A DNA stretch of 64,000 nucleotides, from NCBI RefSeq assembly GCF_002706795.1, contig NZ_CP017705.1, positions 558,001 through 622,000 of the forward strand. The letters run 5' to 3'. The notes beneath the pieces were generated by a model, which had not been told where the DNA came from, did no database searches, and saw only the letters and a program-made list of their open reading frames with translations. Of the stretch, positions 17,473 through 26,772 are shown piece by piece (positions within the stretch are counted from its first letter, which is position 1; each line of letters opens with the position of its first letter). The translations under genes and the position numbers were made by a program. This DNA comes from Brevibacillus laterosporus DSM 25 (GTDB lineage Bacteria; Bacillota; Bacilli; Brevibacillales; Brevibacillaceae).

Positions 17473-18666
17473 TTATTTTTCTACACGTTCATACACCACT
17501 TCGCCATTGATAAATGTCTTTTCTACTTTGTTTTGTATTTGAAACGGATGTCCACTCCAAATAACCACATCAGCATCCTTCCCAACCTCCAAAGAGCCAA
17601 CACGGTCTTCTACACCCAGATGTTGGGCAGCATGTAGTGTGATGGCTTGCCATGCTAACGCTTCATCCAAACCATCGCTTACGGCGTGAGCTACACTCGT
17701 CACTAAGTACTCAATTCCTACCACAGGATGATCTGTGGTAATGCTAAAAGGTACACCTGCTTCTGCTAAGGCAAGGTGTGTATGGAAGCCTTTATCTGCT
17801 AGCTCAATTTTGGACCGCGAGGAAAGAGTAGGTCCCACGGAAACGCGAACCCCTTTTTCTAGTAAGAAATCCGTGATTTTATGCCCTTCTGTGCAATGCT
17901 CTATTGTGATTTCAATATCAAATTCCTCCGCTAAACGAAGTGCTGTTACAATATCATCAGCACGATGAGCATGAGCACGTAGGGGAATCTCTCGCTTCAA
18001 CACCTTTACTAGATTTTCTAGGCCTAAATCTCGTTTCACGGCTTCTCCTTTTTCTTTAGATTCCAAATATTCTTTCGCTTTAATAAATTCTTGTCGGAAC
18101 AATGCAGCAGTCCCCATGCGCGTAACAGGTGCCTTGTCTTTAGCGCCAAAGACACGCTTGGGATTTTCACCGAAAGCTGCTTTCATTCCAGACGGCTCTC
18201 GCACAATCATTTGATCTACAATCGTACCAACCGTCTTGAGGACAACCATCTCGCCACCAATTACATTAGCGCTACCTGGCATGGATTGAACAGTTGTTAC
18301 ACCTGCTTTTCGAGCCTCAAGAAAACCTCTCTCAAAAGGATTAATTCCATCTAATGCTCTCACATAAGGTGTCACTGGGGAGCTCGTCTCATTATAGTCA
18401 TGCCCTTCCCTTCCGATACCTTCCTCATGGACACCAAGATGGGTATGTACATCAATGATTCCTGGTGTAACATACTTACCTTCTGCGTTGATGGTAACTA
18501 CCTCTTTATATTGATTTTTTATCTGATTGATTTGCTCTGCAACCTCTTCTGTTGTACCTACCGCCTTAATTTTGCCTTCTGCCAATAAAATGGTACCTGA
18601 ATCAATTTGCTGTCCATCACCCAAGATGATTGTTGCGTTCGTAATGATAGTTACTGTTGCTGACAT
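17473..18666 (-). CDS. Metal-dependent amidohydrolase (imidazolonepropionase-like)
   Basis: A 397-residue member of the amidohydrolase superfamily with a TIM-barrel metal centre. Metal ligands are seen in order: VHTHLGVHEE (HxH, about 74-76), RAHAHRADD, IEHCTEGH and the late aspartate in TTDHP. The N- and C-terminal beta domain is complete (NATIILGDGQQIDSG and VEKTFINGEVVYE). It belongs with imidazolonepropionase-like and D-aminoacyl hydrolases of unknown substrate. It sits 52 bases after the DUF3899 gene and 24 before the M20 gene. Confidence 0.85.
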   Translation of the reverse strand: MSATVTIITNATIILGDGQQIDSGTILLAEGKIKAVGTTEEVAEQINQIKNQYKEVVTINAEGKYVTPGIIDVHTHLGVHEEGIGREGHDYNETSSPVTPYVRALDGINPFERGFLEARKAGVTTVQSMPGSANVIGGEMVVLKTVGTIVDQMIVREPSGMKAAFGENPKRVFGAKDKAPVTRMGTAALFRQEFIKAKEYLESKEKGEAVKRDLGLENLVKVLKREIPLRAHAHRADDIVTALRLAEEFDIEITIEHCTEGHKITDFLLEKGVRVSVGPTLSSRSKIELADKGFHTHLALAEAGVPFSITTDHPVVGIEYLVTSVAHAVSDGLDEALAWQAITLHAAQHLGVEDRVGSLEVGKDADVVIWSGHPFQIQNKVEKTFINGEVVYERVEK

Positions 18667-18718
18667 ATGTATACTCCCCTTTTCATTAAAATTTTTGCTC
18701 CATTTTTACTATATGGTG

Positions 18719-19018
18719 TCATGACAACTGGATGCCAGCCCAAATCAGAGACAGAATGATCAGAAGCATTCCTACCGCTAACAGGAGCACCATCAGTTGT
18801 CTTGCTCGTTTTCTTTTCCATTCTTGCAGGTTTGTATCCTCTGCAAGCTGTGCATCAATTTGCTGAAGTGCCTTGGATTTTTTAAATAAGGTGCTACCTA
18901 ATAGGTAAAATCCCTTCATAAACGTAGCAAAAAAATTGGTTAACCATACATAAATAATCGCTCCTCCCAGCACCAGGAGTAAGCCTGTTAGAAACATCGT
19001 ATCCATAATTGTATCCAT
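18719..19018 (-). CDS. DUF3899-like small membrane protein
   Basis: A 99-residue protein with a hydrophobic span at about 8-35, a charged middle (KSKALQQIDAQLAEDTNLQEWKRKRA) and a second span at about 72-97. The two-span layout and length fit DUF3899 proteins of Bacillales, but the match is from memory and the function is unknown. AAAGGAG lies upstream of the ATG at 19018. It appears to start the small operon with the amidohydrolase and M20 genes, because a terminator separates it from oppA. Confidence 0.55.
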   Translation of the reverse strand: MDTIMDTMFLTGLLLVLGGAIIYVWLTNFFATFMKGFYLLGSTLFKKSKALQQIDAQLAEDTNLQEWKRKRARQLMVLLLAVGMLLIILSLIWAGIQLS

Positions 19019-19121
19019 AGCAATTCTCCTTTACTGGTGAACCCTCTTACTTTCCTGATGCTCTTATGAACCAAGCTGGTGTTATATAGCGTAGTGACTT
19101 TGCAGCATGTGATTTTATTGA

Positions 19122-19158
19122 AAAAAGGGTCCGCTCCTCTTGAGGCAGGAGCAGACCT
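19122..19158 (-). terminator. Terminator of the opp operon
   Basis: Minus strand GGTCTGCTCCT and AGGAGCGGACC form an 11-bp stem with one mismatch, followed by six T. It lies 50 bases after the OppA stop. Confidence 0.85.
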
Positions 19159-19208
19159 AAGATGTCAGGTATACGTATAGAAACAAATTACTACAAACTA
19201 GCCCCTTG

Positions 19209-20834
19209 TTACTCTGCTACTTTTTTAGCCCAACGCAAGTCTGGAGTCTTATACACGCTGTATGTTACATCCTTCAATGCTTTGGTATTCAAATAGTTTT
19301 GTGAATAGAAGAAGAGTGGAAGCACAGGCAAGTCTTGCATGAAAATATCTTCAGCCTCATGTAAGTATTGATTACGCTTTGCTTCATCTTGCTCCACTTT
19401 TGCTTTTTCCATTAACGCGTCAAATTTCGGATTTACCCATTTGGCTTGATTATTCGGACTCTCGCCTAAATAGTAATCGAGCATTGCAACAGGATCAAGG
19501 AAAGAACCAATCCAGCCCATACGAGCCATTTGGAAGTTACTTTGTTTGTAGGTATCAATGTACGTTTTCCACTCTTGGTTTTCCAGCTTCACATCGACGC
19601 CAAGATTAGTTGTAAACATTTGTTGTAGGGCTTCCGCTACCTTTTTATGGTTTTGCGCATTGTTGTACTTCAATGTGACCGTAGGCAGTTTACTCCATCC
19701 CTCTTCCTTCATCCCTTCAGCTAATAGCGTCTTCGCTTCGGTTGGATCAAACGTGAAATAGGTTGGCTTTTCTCCACGGAAGTCAGTACCGGCTGTTTTA
19801 ACACCCTGTGGCACATAAGCATATGCTGGTGTCTCACCTGCTTTCGTCACATTTTTCGTCAATTGATCACGATCAACAGCCAAGGCAAATGCGCGACGGA
19901 TTTTAGCATTGGTAAACGGCTCCTGTGTCACATTAAAAGTATACAAATAAGTTCCGAATTTAGGTAAACTTACATATTCTTCATTATTCTTTTCTTGGTC
20001 GATAGCATCGATCGGCAACGTATCAATGATATCTAGCTCACCTGTTTTGTACATTTGGTAGTAAGTAGTTGCATCTGGCACCATTTTAAAATTCAGTGTA
20101 TCCATACTGATATTAGCTTTGTTCCAATAGGATTCACTCTTTGTTAATGTTAGTTGACTGTCATGTTGCCAGCTAGCTAATTTATAAGCTCCATTGGATA
20201 CTAGTGTACTTGCTTCTGCTACCCAATTTTTATTTCCTTCTATAACCTTTTGATTTACGGGGAAGTAGACATTGTTCATCATTACTTTTGGGAAATAGGA
20301 AGTAGGTGCGTTCAGCTCCACTACCAGTGTTTTATCGTCAGTTGCTTTTACTTTGACATCTTCTACTTTCCCTTCCCCTTTATTATAAGCCTCTGCACCT
20401 TTTATGTAGTACAAATAAAATGCATTAGTAGCTCCCGTCTCTTTATTTAAGACACGTTTCCAGGAATATTCATAGTCCTTGGCTGTAACAGCATCACCAT
20501 TTGACCACTTGGCGTCGTCACGAATGGTGAATGTATAGGTTTTTCCGTCTGGAGATATCTCTACTTTTTTAGCAGCCCCTTCTACCACATTTCCTTCTTT
20601 ATCAAAGGCATATAGGCCCTCATAAAGATGATCGATAATCCAAAAAGATTTCGTATCCGTAGCAATAGCAGGATCAAGTGAGTATGGCTCACCTGCCAAA
20701 TTGGCTGTCAATTCTTGTTTAACACCTGCTCCTGATTCAGGCGTACCTGCAGTACCTGTTTGATTTCCACAAGCAGTCAAAGTGGGTACTAGGAATAATA
20801 GCATAGCTAACGCTGGCGATAATAGCTTTTTCAA
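19209..20834 (-). CDS. oppA: Oligopeptide-type ABC transporter substrate-binding lipoprotein (OppA family)
   Basis: Extracellular solute receptor for the transporter encoded upstream. The 541-residue protein has a lipoprotein signal peptide, MKKLLSPALAMLLFLVPTLTAC with cysteine at residue 22, which LspA would process. The SBP_bac_5 domain follows, with the usual SLDPAIATDTKSFWIIDHLYEGLY and DAKWSNGDAVTAKDYEYSWKR blocks. The start codon is TTG (20834), eight bases after GGAGG; no nearer ATG fits. It is the last gene of a BCDFA operon that sits behind a SAM riboswitch, so methionine- or sulfur-containing ligands are likely. Confidence 0.92.
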   Translation of the reverse strand: MKKLLSPALAMLLFLVPTLTACGNQTGTAGTPESGAGVKQELTANLAGEPYSLDPAIATDTKSFWIIDHLYEGLYAFDKEGNVVEGAAKKVEISPDGKTYTFTIRDDAKWSNGDAVTAKDYEYSWKRVLNKETGATNAFYLYYIKGAEAYNKGEGKVEDVKVKATDDKTLVVELNAPTSYFPKVMMNNVYFPVNQKVIEGNKNWVAEASTLVSNGAYKLASWQHDSQLTLTKSESYWNKANISMDTLNFKMVPDATTYYQMYKTGELDIIDTLPIDAIDQEKNNEEYVSLPKFGTYLYTFNVTQEPFTNAKIRRAFALAVDRDQLTKNVTKAGETPAYAYVPQGVKTAGTDFRGEKPTYFTFDPTEAKTLLAEGMKEEGWSKLPTVTLKYNNAQNHKKVAEALQQMFTTNLGVDVKLENQEWKTYIDTYKQSNFQMARMGWIGSFLDPVAMLDYYLGESPNNQAKWVNPKFDALMEKAKVEQDEAKRNQYLHEAEDIFMQDLPVLPLFFYSQNYLNTKALKDVTYSVYKTPDLRWAKKVAE

Positions 20835-20867
20835 TGATGGTTCCTCCTCGTCTATCTCTCTCTTTTC

Positions 20868-21860
20868 TTAATGGTGCAAGTAGCAAGCCGTCCAGTGATC
20901 CGGCTTCACCTCCCTCCACTCTGGTTTGGCTTCTCTACAGATCGGCATTGCATCTGGACATCTAGTTGAAAACGGACATCCGATCGGTGGCTGCAACGGG
21001 CTTGGTAGCTCGCCTGTTAACACGATACGTTCTTTCTTTGCTTTTTCTGTTGTAGATGACACTGGAATCGCTGACAACAATGCTTGTGTGTATGGATGAA
21101 GTGGCTCGTGAAATAATGTCTCACTATCTGCAACCTCCATCATTTGACCTAAATACATAACACCGATCCGATCGCTGATATGCTTCACCATCGCCAAATC
21201 ATGTGCGATGAATAGATAGGTAAGTCCTTGTTCCTGTTGTAAATCTTCTAATAAATTGACAATCTGTGCCTGAATGGAAACATCTAAGGCGGAGATTGGT
21301 TCGTCTGCCACAATAAAAGTAGGCTCTACTGCTAATGCTCGGGCTATCCCGATTCGCTGTCTTTGGCCCCCACTAAATTCGTGAGGATATCGTTTTGCAT
21401 GTTCTGGTCGCAAGCCCACCTTTTCTAACAGCTCATAGATACGCTCGGTACGTTTTGCTCCTTTCGCAATGCCATAGGCGTCCATTCCCTCTCCGATTAT
21501 GTCACCCACTCGCATACGTGGATTTAAGGAGGAGTATGGGTCCTGAAAAATCATTTGCATATTCCGATTGAATTCACGCTTTTCCTGTCGACTATAGGTT
21601 GTAATGTCTTTACCCGCAAAGTGAATTTGTCCATCTGTAGGCTGATACAATCCGACCGCTGTGCGTCCCAGCGTTGATTTCCCACTCCCACTTTCCCCCA
21701 CCAGACCAAAGGTTTCACCCGCTTTAATGGACAACGTAATGTCATCAACCGATTTCACCGTTTGATCAGAGCCTAAAGAAAAGTATTTTTTTACGTTACG
21801 TAGTTCTAATAGAGTTTCGGATTGTTCTCTATCTTCTGTAATCTCTAGGTTTCGTACCAT
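20868..21860 (-). CDS. oppF: Oligopeptide ABC transporter ATPase, OppF type
   Basis: One of the two nucleotide-binding subunits energising the transporter. Walker A GESGSGKST is at about residues 55-63, the signature FSGGQRQRIGIARAL near 170, and Walker B VADEPISALD near 190. The C-terminal oligopeptide/dipeptide extension (LPSPLQPPIGCPFSTRCPDAMPIC) has the cysteine pattern that binds an iron-sulfur cluster in some homologues. It overlaps closely with oppD, two bases apart, with GGGAGG at the end of oppD. Confidence 0.93.
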   Translation of the reverse strand: MVRNLEITEDREQSETLLELRNVKKYFSLGSDQTVKSVDDITLSIKAGETFGLVGESGSGKSTLGRTAVGLYQPTDGQIHFAGKDITTYSRQEKREFNRNMQMIFQDPYSSLNPRMRVGDIIGEGMDAYGIAKGAKRTERIYELLEKVGLRPEHAKRYPHEFSGGQRQRIGIARALAVEPTFIVADEPISALDVSIQAQIVNLLEDLQQEQGLTYLFIAHDLAMVKHISDRIGVMYLGQMMEVADSETLFHEPLHPYTQALLSAIPVSSTTEKAKKERIVLTGELPSPLQPPIGCPFSTRCPDAMPICREAKPEWREVKPDHWTACYLHH

Positions 21861-21862
21861 TC

Positions 21863-22876
21863 TTAAGCCCTCCCTGCTGCTCTGAATTCTTGTTGTCGTG
21901 GAGACCTTGGGTCATGTAACCAGCAGTTCGCCTGATGCGTAGATGAAAATGAAGTCGTCTGTGGTAGATGATCCACGCAAATTTCCATCGCATATGGACA
22001 TCGAGGAGCGAATGGACATCCTTTTGGCGGAGCAAATAAATCTGGCGGAGCTCCATCAATCGGAACTAATCTATGCTTCCCAGCTCGATCCAGCTTTGGT
22101 ACCGAGTCTAGCAGCCCTTTTGTATACGGATGGCTAGGCGATTCAAATAACTCCTCGGCTGTCCCCGTTTCTACGATTTTACCTGCATACATTACTACAA
22201 CTCGCTGTGCCATTTCTGCAACGACCCCTAAATCATGAGTAATCATAATGATCGAAGTATTGGTTTTTTGTTGTAATTCAAGCAGTAAATCAAGAATTTG
22301 CGCTTGTATAGTCACGTCTAATGCAGTCGTTGGCTCATCAGCGATCAATAGCTGTGGGCTACAGGCAATCGCAATCGCAATTACGACCCGCTGACGCATT
22401 CCTCCCGAAAATTCATGCGGGTACTGATGATACCGCTTCTCTGCTTCTGGGATACCCACTTGGCGCAACAGATCGATCGTCTTTTGGTGTGCCGCTTGTA
22501 GGGATAGACCTTGGTGCTTTACGAGGCCCTCTGCGATTTGCTTGCCGATTTTCATTGTAGGATTTAGTGACGTCATCGGATCTTGAAACACCATACCTAT
22601 TTTGGAACCTCTGATCTCCTGCAATGCCTTTTTGGACAAACCTGTCATTTCCTGTCCAGCAAAGCGAATAGAGCCTTCCGTTCTAATACCATTTCCTTCC
22701 TTTACCATCCCCATGATTGCCTGTGCTGTAACTGATTTGCCACAGCCACTCTCACCAACGATGGCTACCACCTCTCCTTTATCCACATAAAACGAAATCC
22801 CACGAACAGCCTTAACCTCACCGCCATATGTCTTAAAACCAACTTGCAGCTCATTTATCTCTAGCAAATGTTTCAT
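21863..22876 (-). CDS. oppD: Oligopeptide ABC transporter ATPase, OppD type
   Basis: Second nucleotide-binding subunit. Walker [10 protein letters not shown] is near residue 40, the signature [15 protein letters not shown] near 155, and Walker [12 protein letters not shown] near 175. The C-terminal extension [25 protein letters not shown] carries the CPFxxRC motif of Opp ATPases. It begins 15 bases after oppC and is part of the same operon. Confidence 0.94.
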   Translation of the reverse strand: MKHLLEINELQVGFKTYGGEVKAVRGISFYVDKGEVVAIVGESGCGKSVTAQAIMGMVKEGNGIRTEGSIRFAGQEMTGLSKKALQEIRGSKIGMVFQDPMTSLNPTMKIGKQIAEGLVKHQGLSLQAAHQKTIDLLRQVGIPEAEKRYHQYPHEFSGGMRQRVVIAIAIACSPQLLIADEPTTALDVTIQAQILDLLLELQQKTNTSIIMITHDLGVVAEMAQRVVVMYAGKIVETGTAEELFESPSHPYTKGLLDSVPKLDRAGKHRLVPIDGAPPDLFAPPKGCPFAPRCPYAMEICVDHLPQTTSFSSTHQANCWLHDPRSPRQQEFRAAGRA

Positions 22877-22891
22877 GATTATCCCTCCCCT

Positions 22892-23845
22892 CTATTTTTT
22901 ATTTTTAGGATCAAGTGCATCTTGTAAGCCATCTCCGAAAGCATTAAAGGCAAACATGGTTAGTGAAATAAATAATCCCGGGAAAAACAGTCTCCACCAC
23001 TGACCATTTAAAATAACCCCAATACCATCGTTAGCCATTGTTCCCCAGCTAGCACTAGGTGCTTGTACTCCTAAACCTAGAAAACTTAAAAACGATTCAG
23101 CAAAGATAGCCTGTGGTATCGTAAAGGTCAGGTTCACTATGATAATTCCTAAAGCATTGGGCAACAGATGCTTCCAAATAATTTTGACGTGAGAGGTTCC
23201 TAGTTTTTCTGCTGCTAGGACAAATTCTTGCTGTTTTAGCTGCAATACTTGACCACGTACTAAGCGAGCCATACCAACCCACCCTGTCACGGAAAGCGCA
23301 ATAATGATAGTAGACAGCCCTGGTTCTAAGACCACCATCAATAAAATGACAACCAACAAATAAGGAATGCCATACAAAACCTCGACAATACGCATTAGGA
23401 AGCTGTCAATTCGATCCCCTACCTTGCCGCGTCCTGCCATATAACCGGAGACTCCCCCCACTGCTACACCAATCAATAAATCGATGGTTGCTGCTATACA
23501 ACCGATAAAGAGAGAAATCTGTCCACCTGCCCAGGTACGTGCCCACATATCACGTCCCAAATCATCTGTTCCGAACCAATGAGTGTTGGAAGGCTTGAGA
23601 TTTCCAAGCGTCAAATCTTGCTTTTCTGGACTAAAAGCTACAAGATGAGGACCGATCAACGAAAGCATAACCACAAGAATCAATAAGCTAAAACCAAGCA
23701 TCGCTAGCTTGTTTTGTATGATTTTTCGCAGTATTTCTTTCCCATAGCTTAAGCTGGGTCGATCAATTCGATTCTCTTCAAAAACTCGCTTATCAACAGG
23801 TCGAAAAAGATGATCTTGTTCAGAATGGAATGAAGATTGCGCCAT
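22892..23845 (-). CDS. oppC: Oligopeptide ABC transporter permease, OppC type
   Basis: Membrane subunit forming half the transport channel. The 317-residue protein has an N-terminal cytoplasmic segment, then a first span (about 50-70), the periplasmic-side HWFGTDDLGRDMWAR motif of OppC, and five further spans. The coupling loop contains EFVLAAEKLGTSHVKIIWKHLLPN. It starts three bases after oppB, with GGGGGA upstream. Confidence 0.94.
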   Translation of the reverse strand: MAQSSFHSEQDHLFRPVDKRVFEENRIDRPSLSYGKEILRKIIQNKLAMLGFSLLILVVMLSLIGPHLVAFSPEKQDLTLGNLKPSNTHWFGTDDLGRDMWARTWAGGQISLFIGCIAATIDLLIGVAVGGVSGYMAGRGKVGDRIDSFLMRIVEVLYGIPYLLVVILLMVVLEPGLSTIIIALSVTGWVGMARLVRGQVLQLKQQEFVLAAEKLGTSHVKIIWKHLLPNALGIIIVNLTFTIPQAIFAESFLSFLGLGVQAPSASWGTMANDGIGVILNGQWWRLFFPGLFISLTMFAFNAFGDGLQDALDPKNKK

Positions 23846-23848
23846 CTA

Positions 23849-24775
23849 TTAGTCCCCCTTGCTCGTTAGCTTAATTCTTGGGTCCACCAGTCGATAAGAC
23901 ACATCGATCAAAAACAACGACAAGATCAGGACCATGCTATAAAAAACAGTTGTTCCCATTACAACTGGATAATCACGATTAAAGATGCCATCTACGAAAT
24001 ACTTGCCAATACCTGGGATAGCAAAAATTTTCTCAACCACAAACGTACCTGTAATCAGCGCTGCAAACAACGGCCCGATAAATGTCAAAACAGGTATCAA
24101 TGCATTACGAATTCCGTGCTTAACCACTATCGCAAACGTAGGTAAGCCTTTTGCCTCTGCCGTCTTCATGTAATTCTGACTAAAGACTTCAAGCATACTA
24201 GCACGGACAAATCGGGCGATGATAGCCATTGGACCGACCGCCAACGTAACAGACGGCAGGATTGAGTGTTTCCACGATCCCCAGGAGGCAGCCGGCAAGA
24301 GCTTCCACTCAACCGCAACCAATTTGATTAGCAGTGGAGCCAAAATGAAGCTTGGGACAGAAATCCCAATGATAGCGATAAACATCGAAACGTAATCTAG
24401 CCATTTGTTATGATAAAGAGCTGCGATTATTCCTAAGGAAATACCAAACGATAAGGCTAAGAATAACGATTGTAATCCTAGCGTAGCCGAAACAGGAAAT
24501 CCTGAAGCAATCAATGCGTTTACATCACGTGATTTTGATTGTATAGATGGTCCTAAATCAAACTGCGCCAAATCCTTTAGATATAACAAATATTGTTGGG
24601 CAATTGGTTTATCCAGATTATATTTTTCTCGCATATTTTGGACTACATCTGCTGGTAGCATTTGCGAATCAGTAGCAAACGGATCACCCGGTATCAGTTG
24701 CATAATGATAAAGGTTAGTGTCACGATAATCCATAATGTAATCAGCATGGTACATATTCTTTTTAACAGATACAT
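23849..24775 (-). CDS. oppB: Oligopeptide ABC transporter permease, OppB type
   Basis: First gene of the transporter operon and the second channel subunit. The 308-residue protein has six spans. The N-terminal MYLLKRICTMLITLWIIVTLTF, the loop ending QYLLYLKDLAQFDLGPS, and the coupling helix NYMKTAEAKGLPTFAIVVKHGIRNALIP are typical of OppB/DppB. The SAM riboswitch ends about 195 bases upstream. Confidence 0.94.
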   Translation of the reverse strand: MYLLKRICTMLITLWIIVTLTFIIMQLIPGDPFATDSQMLPADVVQNMREKYNLDKPIAQQYLLYLKDLAQFDLGPSIQSKSRDVNALIASGFPVSATLGLQSLFLALSFGISLGIIAALYHNKWLDYVSMFIAIIGISVPSFILAPLLIKLVAVEWKLLPAASWGSWKHSILPSVTLAVGPMAIIARFVRASMLEVFSQNYMKTAEAKGLPTFAIVVKHGIRNALIPVLTFIGPLFAALITGTFVVEKIFAIPGIGKYFVDGIFNRDYPVVMGTTVFYSMVLILSLFLIDVSYRLVDPRIKLTSKGD

Positions 24776-24913
24776 GCCTAGTTTCCCCCGCTTCTCTCTA
24801 ATACCTTATTTTTTATATCGGAATACTTGGTTATATGCTTGTAAGGATACATTTTTCCATCTGCTATCGCCCTTTGCTATTTGTATTTCCGTATTTTATG
24901 TGAAAAACGTATG

Positions 24914-24946
24914 CAAAAAAGCCCTTCTCTCTAAGAAGAAGGGCTT
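24914..24946 (-). terminator. SAM riboswitch terminator
   Basis: Minus strand AGCCCTTCT and AGAAGGGCT pair perfectly and are followed by six T. It lies between the aptamer and oppB, so it is the expression platform. Confidence 0.9.
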
Positions 24947-24970
24947 CATGTATATGTATGTGCCATTCTT

Positions 24971-25068
24971 CTTATCTCTCAGAAATACTTCTGCTGGATT
25001 TAGCACCTTTTGAATGAATCAAGGTTGCCGGGTTTCATAGGGCCAGTCCCTCCACCGCTCTTGATAAG
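24971..25068 (-). ncRNA. SAM-I riboswitch (S-box) controlling the opp operon
   Basis: The minus-strand RNA has the S-box landmarks in order: CTTATCAAGAGCGGTGGAG, then GGGACTGGCCCTATGAAACC, then CGGCAACC, then AAAAGGTGCTAAATCC, then GAGAGATAAG closing P1 with the first segment. These are the conserved core residues of the family. Bound S-adenosylmethionine should favour the terminator at 24914-24946, so the transporter is made when methionine or SAM is scarce. Confidence 0.95.
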
Positions 25069-25103
25069 AAGTTGTATAAAGTTATCGGATCAATTTATAA
25101 ATT

Positions 25104-25131
25104 ATCATATCATCGTTACTAGGAATGTCAA
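25104..25131 (-). promoter_or_regulatory. SigA promoter of the S-box opp operon
   Basis: Minus strand TTGACA, 16 bases, TATGAT, about 40 bases before the S-box. Confidence 0.7.
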
Positions 25132-25205
25132 TAGAGTCACGCCAGTTTTTACATTTGTTTATTTTTGTTAGCGGTAATTTTTTTATACAGCAATATCTTA
25201 TAAAC

Positions 25206-25232
25206 AAAAAAACCCCCAAATCTGGAGGCTAA
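25206..25232 (-). terminator. Terminator of the yteA-enolase-MFS operon
   Basis: Minus strand CCTCC, loop AGATTT, GGGGG, then seven T, immediately after the MFS stop. Confidence 0.65.
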
Positions 25233-25236
25233 TCAC

Positions 25237-26727
25237 CTATTTCGATTTCTCTTTTTCTTTTTTGGTAAGCAGCTTCTCAAATAGATCTGTCGGGTCCAAT
25301 CCCAGTTCTTTTTTTAACTGCCCCTGTTTTTGTTCTTCTTTTGTTTCCTCCCGCATTTCTAACAACACCGTAATCTCATCCAAAGCCTTTTGATCCACTA
25401 AGCTCTTGTCCTTTGAGGAAGTTTCGCTCTCGCTGTTAGAACCTGCTGATTCTATCGAAGCGCCCGAATTCCCAACTGCTGAAGATTCTTTTTTTGCAGT
25501 TCCTTCCTCCGTAGCATCTTGTGAATTGGTGTCTTTTTGTGGCGTGATAGTAAAAAATGCAATTATAGCGAATAGTAACGTGACGGAAGCAATCGAATAA
25601 AACATGACACCCGTCGAAAATCCCAATAACCATGTAAAAATCGGCGGCCCCAGCGCTACTCCAATAAAGCGGACACCATTATACAAAGACGTAATCATCC
25701 CACGCTCTGTCTTTGTAACCGCCCCAATGATCATGGAATTGAGGCAGGGTAGAATCATTCCTGTTCCCACGCTACCAAATACAAGAATCCCAATTAAGAA
25801 ATAAACGTTAGAAACAAAGCTTGCCCCAACATAGGAGATGGTAAGTAAGAGCATCCCTGCAATAATAAAGAAGCGCATCACAGTTAATCTCTTTTTAATA
25901 ATAGCCCCTGTGATAAATGCCATGATACTCATAGCCAGCAAGGGAATAGCTAAAAAAGCACCTTTTAACACACCATCAATTTGATAGGTCTCTTCCAGTA
26001 AATCGGATAGATAAAAAAGCACACCAAATAACGTAGACAAGCATATGCTACCAATAAAAAAGGCTGGGATTAACCATTTTCCATTTTGTTTAAATACCTT
26101 GCCAATCGAACCAAGATACTCTTTAACTGACAAAGGCTGCTTATTTTGTTTCTTTTCTTTTACTAATAACAAAAAAATGGTTAGTACCACAGCACAAATG
26201 ACCGGAAATGCCAAAAAGACTGCGTACCATGTCCATAAAGCGAATAAAGAGCCTAAAATTGGACTTAGCACTTTACCCAATCCGTTAGAGGTTTCCAATA
26301 ATCCAAGCGCTTTACTTTCGGATGCACCATCAAATAAGTCTCCTACTAACGCCATGGCAATAGGTGATGTTCCCGCCGCACCTATCCCCTGTAATACCCT
26401 GCCTAAAATAATCAACCAATAGGGATTGGTTAACCATAATGACGCTAACCCAGCAAGCAATCCGCCTGCTCCATATAACGTTAAAGCAATCGTTATAACC
26501 ACTTTGCGATTGAATCGGTCAGATAGATAACCCGCCAGTGGAATAATGATCCCGGCAGCAATAGAAAAAGCTGTAATTAAAAAGCTGGTTTGAAAAGAAG
26601 TTAGGTGTAATTGTGTTTTCATTGTTGGTAATATGGGAATTAACATCGAATTGCCAAGTACCATAACCAGCGGAACACCTGTTAATCCTATGAGGTTTTT
26701 CGTGTTATTTTGCGCTTGAGCCATCAT
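25237..26727 (-). CDS. MFS transporter with a long hydrophilic C-terminal tail
   Basis: Twelve-span drug/metabolite type MFS exporter. Motif A is clear in GYLSDRFNRKVVI (about 65-77), and motif C-like residues occur near SPILGSLFALW. The permease part ends at about residue 410. The remaining 85 residues are Ser/Glu/Lys-rich and end in a charged, coiled-coil-like segment (EITVLLEMREETKEEQ and following). The start is either the ATG at 26727 or the next codon, 26724, both after GAGG. It lies 45 bases after the enolase-family gene and likely shares its operon. Substrate unknown. Confidence 0.85.
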   Translation of the reverse strand: MMAQAQNNTKNLIGLTGVPLVMVLGNSMLIPILPTMKTQLHLTSFQTSFLITAFSIAAGIIIPLAGYLSDRFNRKVVITIALTLYGAGGLLAGLASLWLTNPYWLIILGRVLQGIGAAGTSPIAMALVGDLFDGASESKALGLLETSNGLGKVLSPILGSLFALWTWYAVFLAFPVICAVVLTIFLLLVKEKKQNKQPLSVKEYLGSIGKVFKQNGKWLIPAFFIGSICLSTLFGVLFYLSDLLEETYQIDGVLKGAFLAIPLLAMSIMAFITGAIIKKRLTVMRFFIIAGMLLLTISYVGASFVSNVYFLIGILVFGSVGTGMILPCLNSMIIGAVTKTERGMITSLYNGVRFIGVALGPPIFTWLLGFSTGVMFYSIASVTLLFAIIAFFTITPQKDTNSQDATEEGTAKKESSAVGNSGASIESAGSNSESETSSKDKSLVDQKALDEITVLLEMREETKEEQKQGQLKKELGLDPTDLFEKLLTKKEKEKSK

Positions 26728-26772
26728 ACGTCCTCTTTTCTTAAACGATCAACGTAATCATGAAATGATAAC

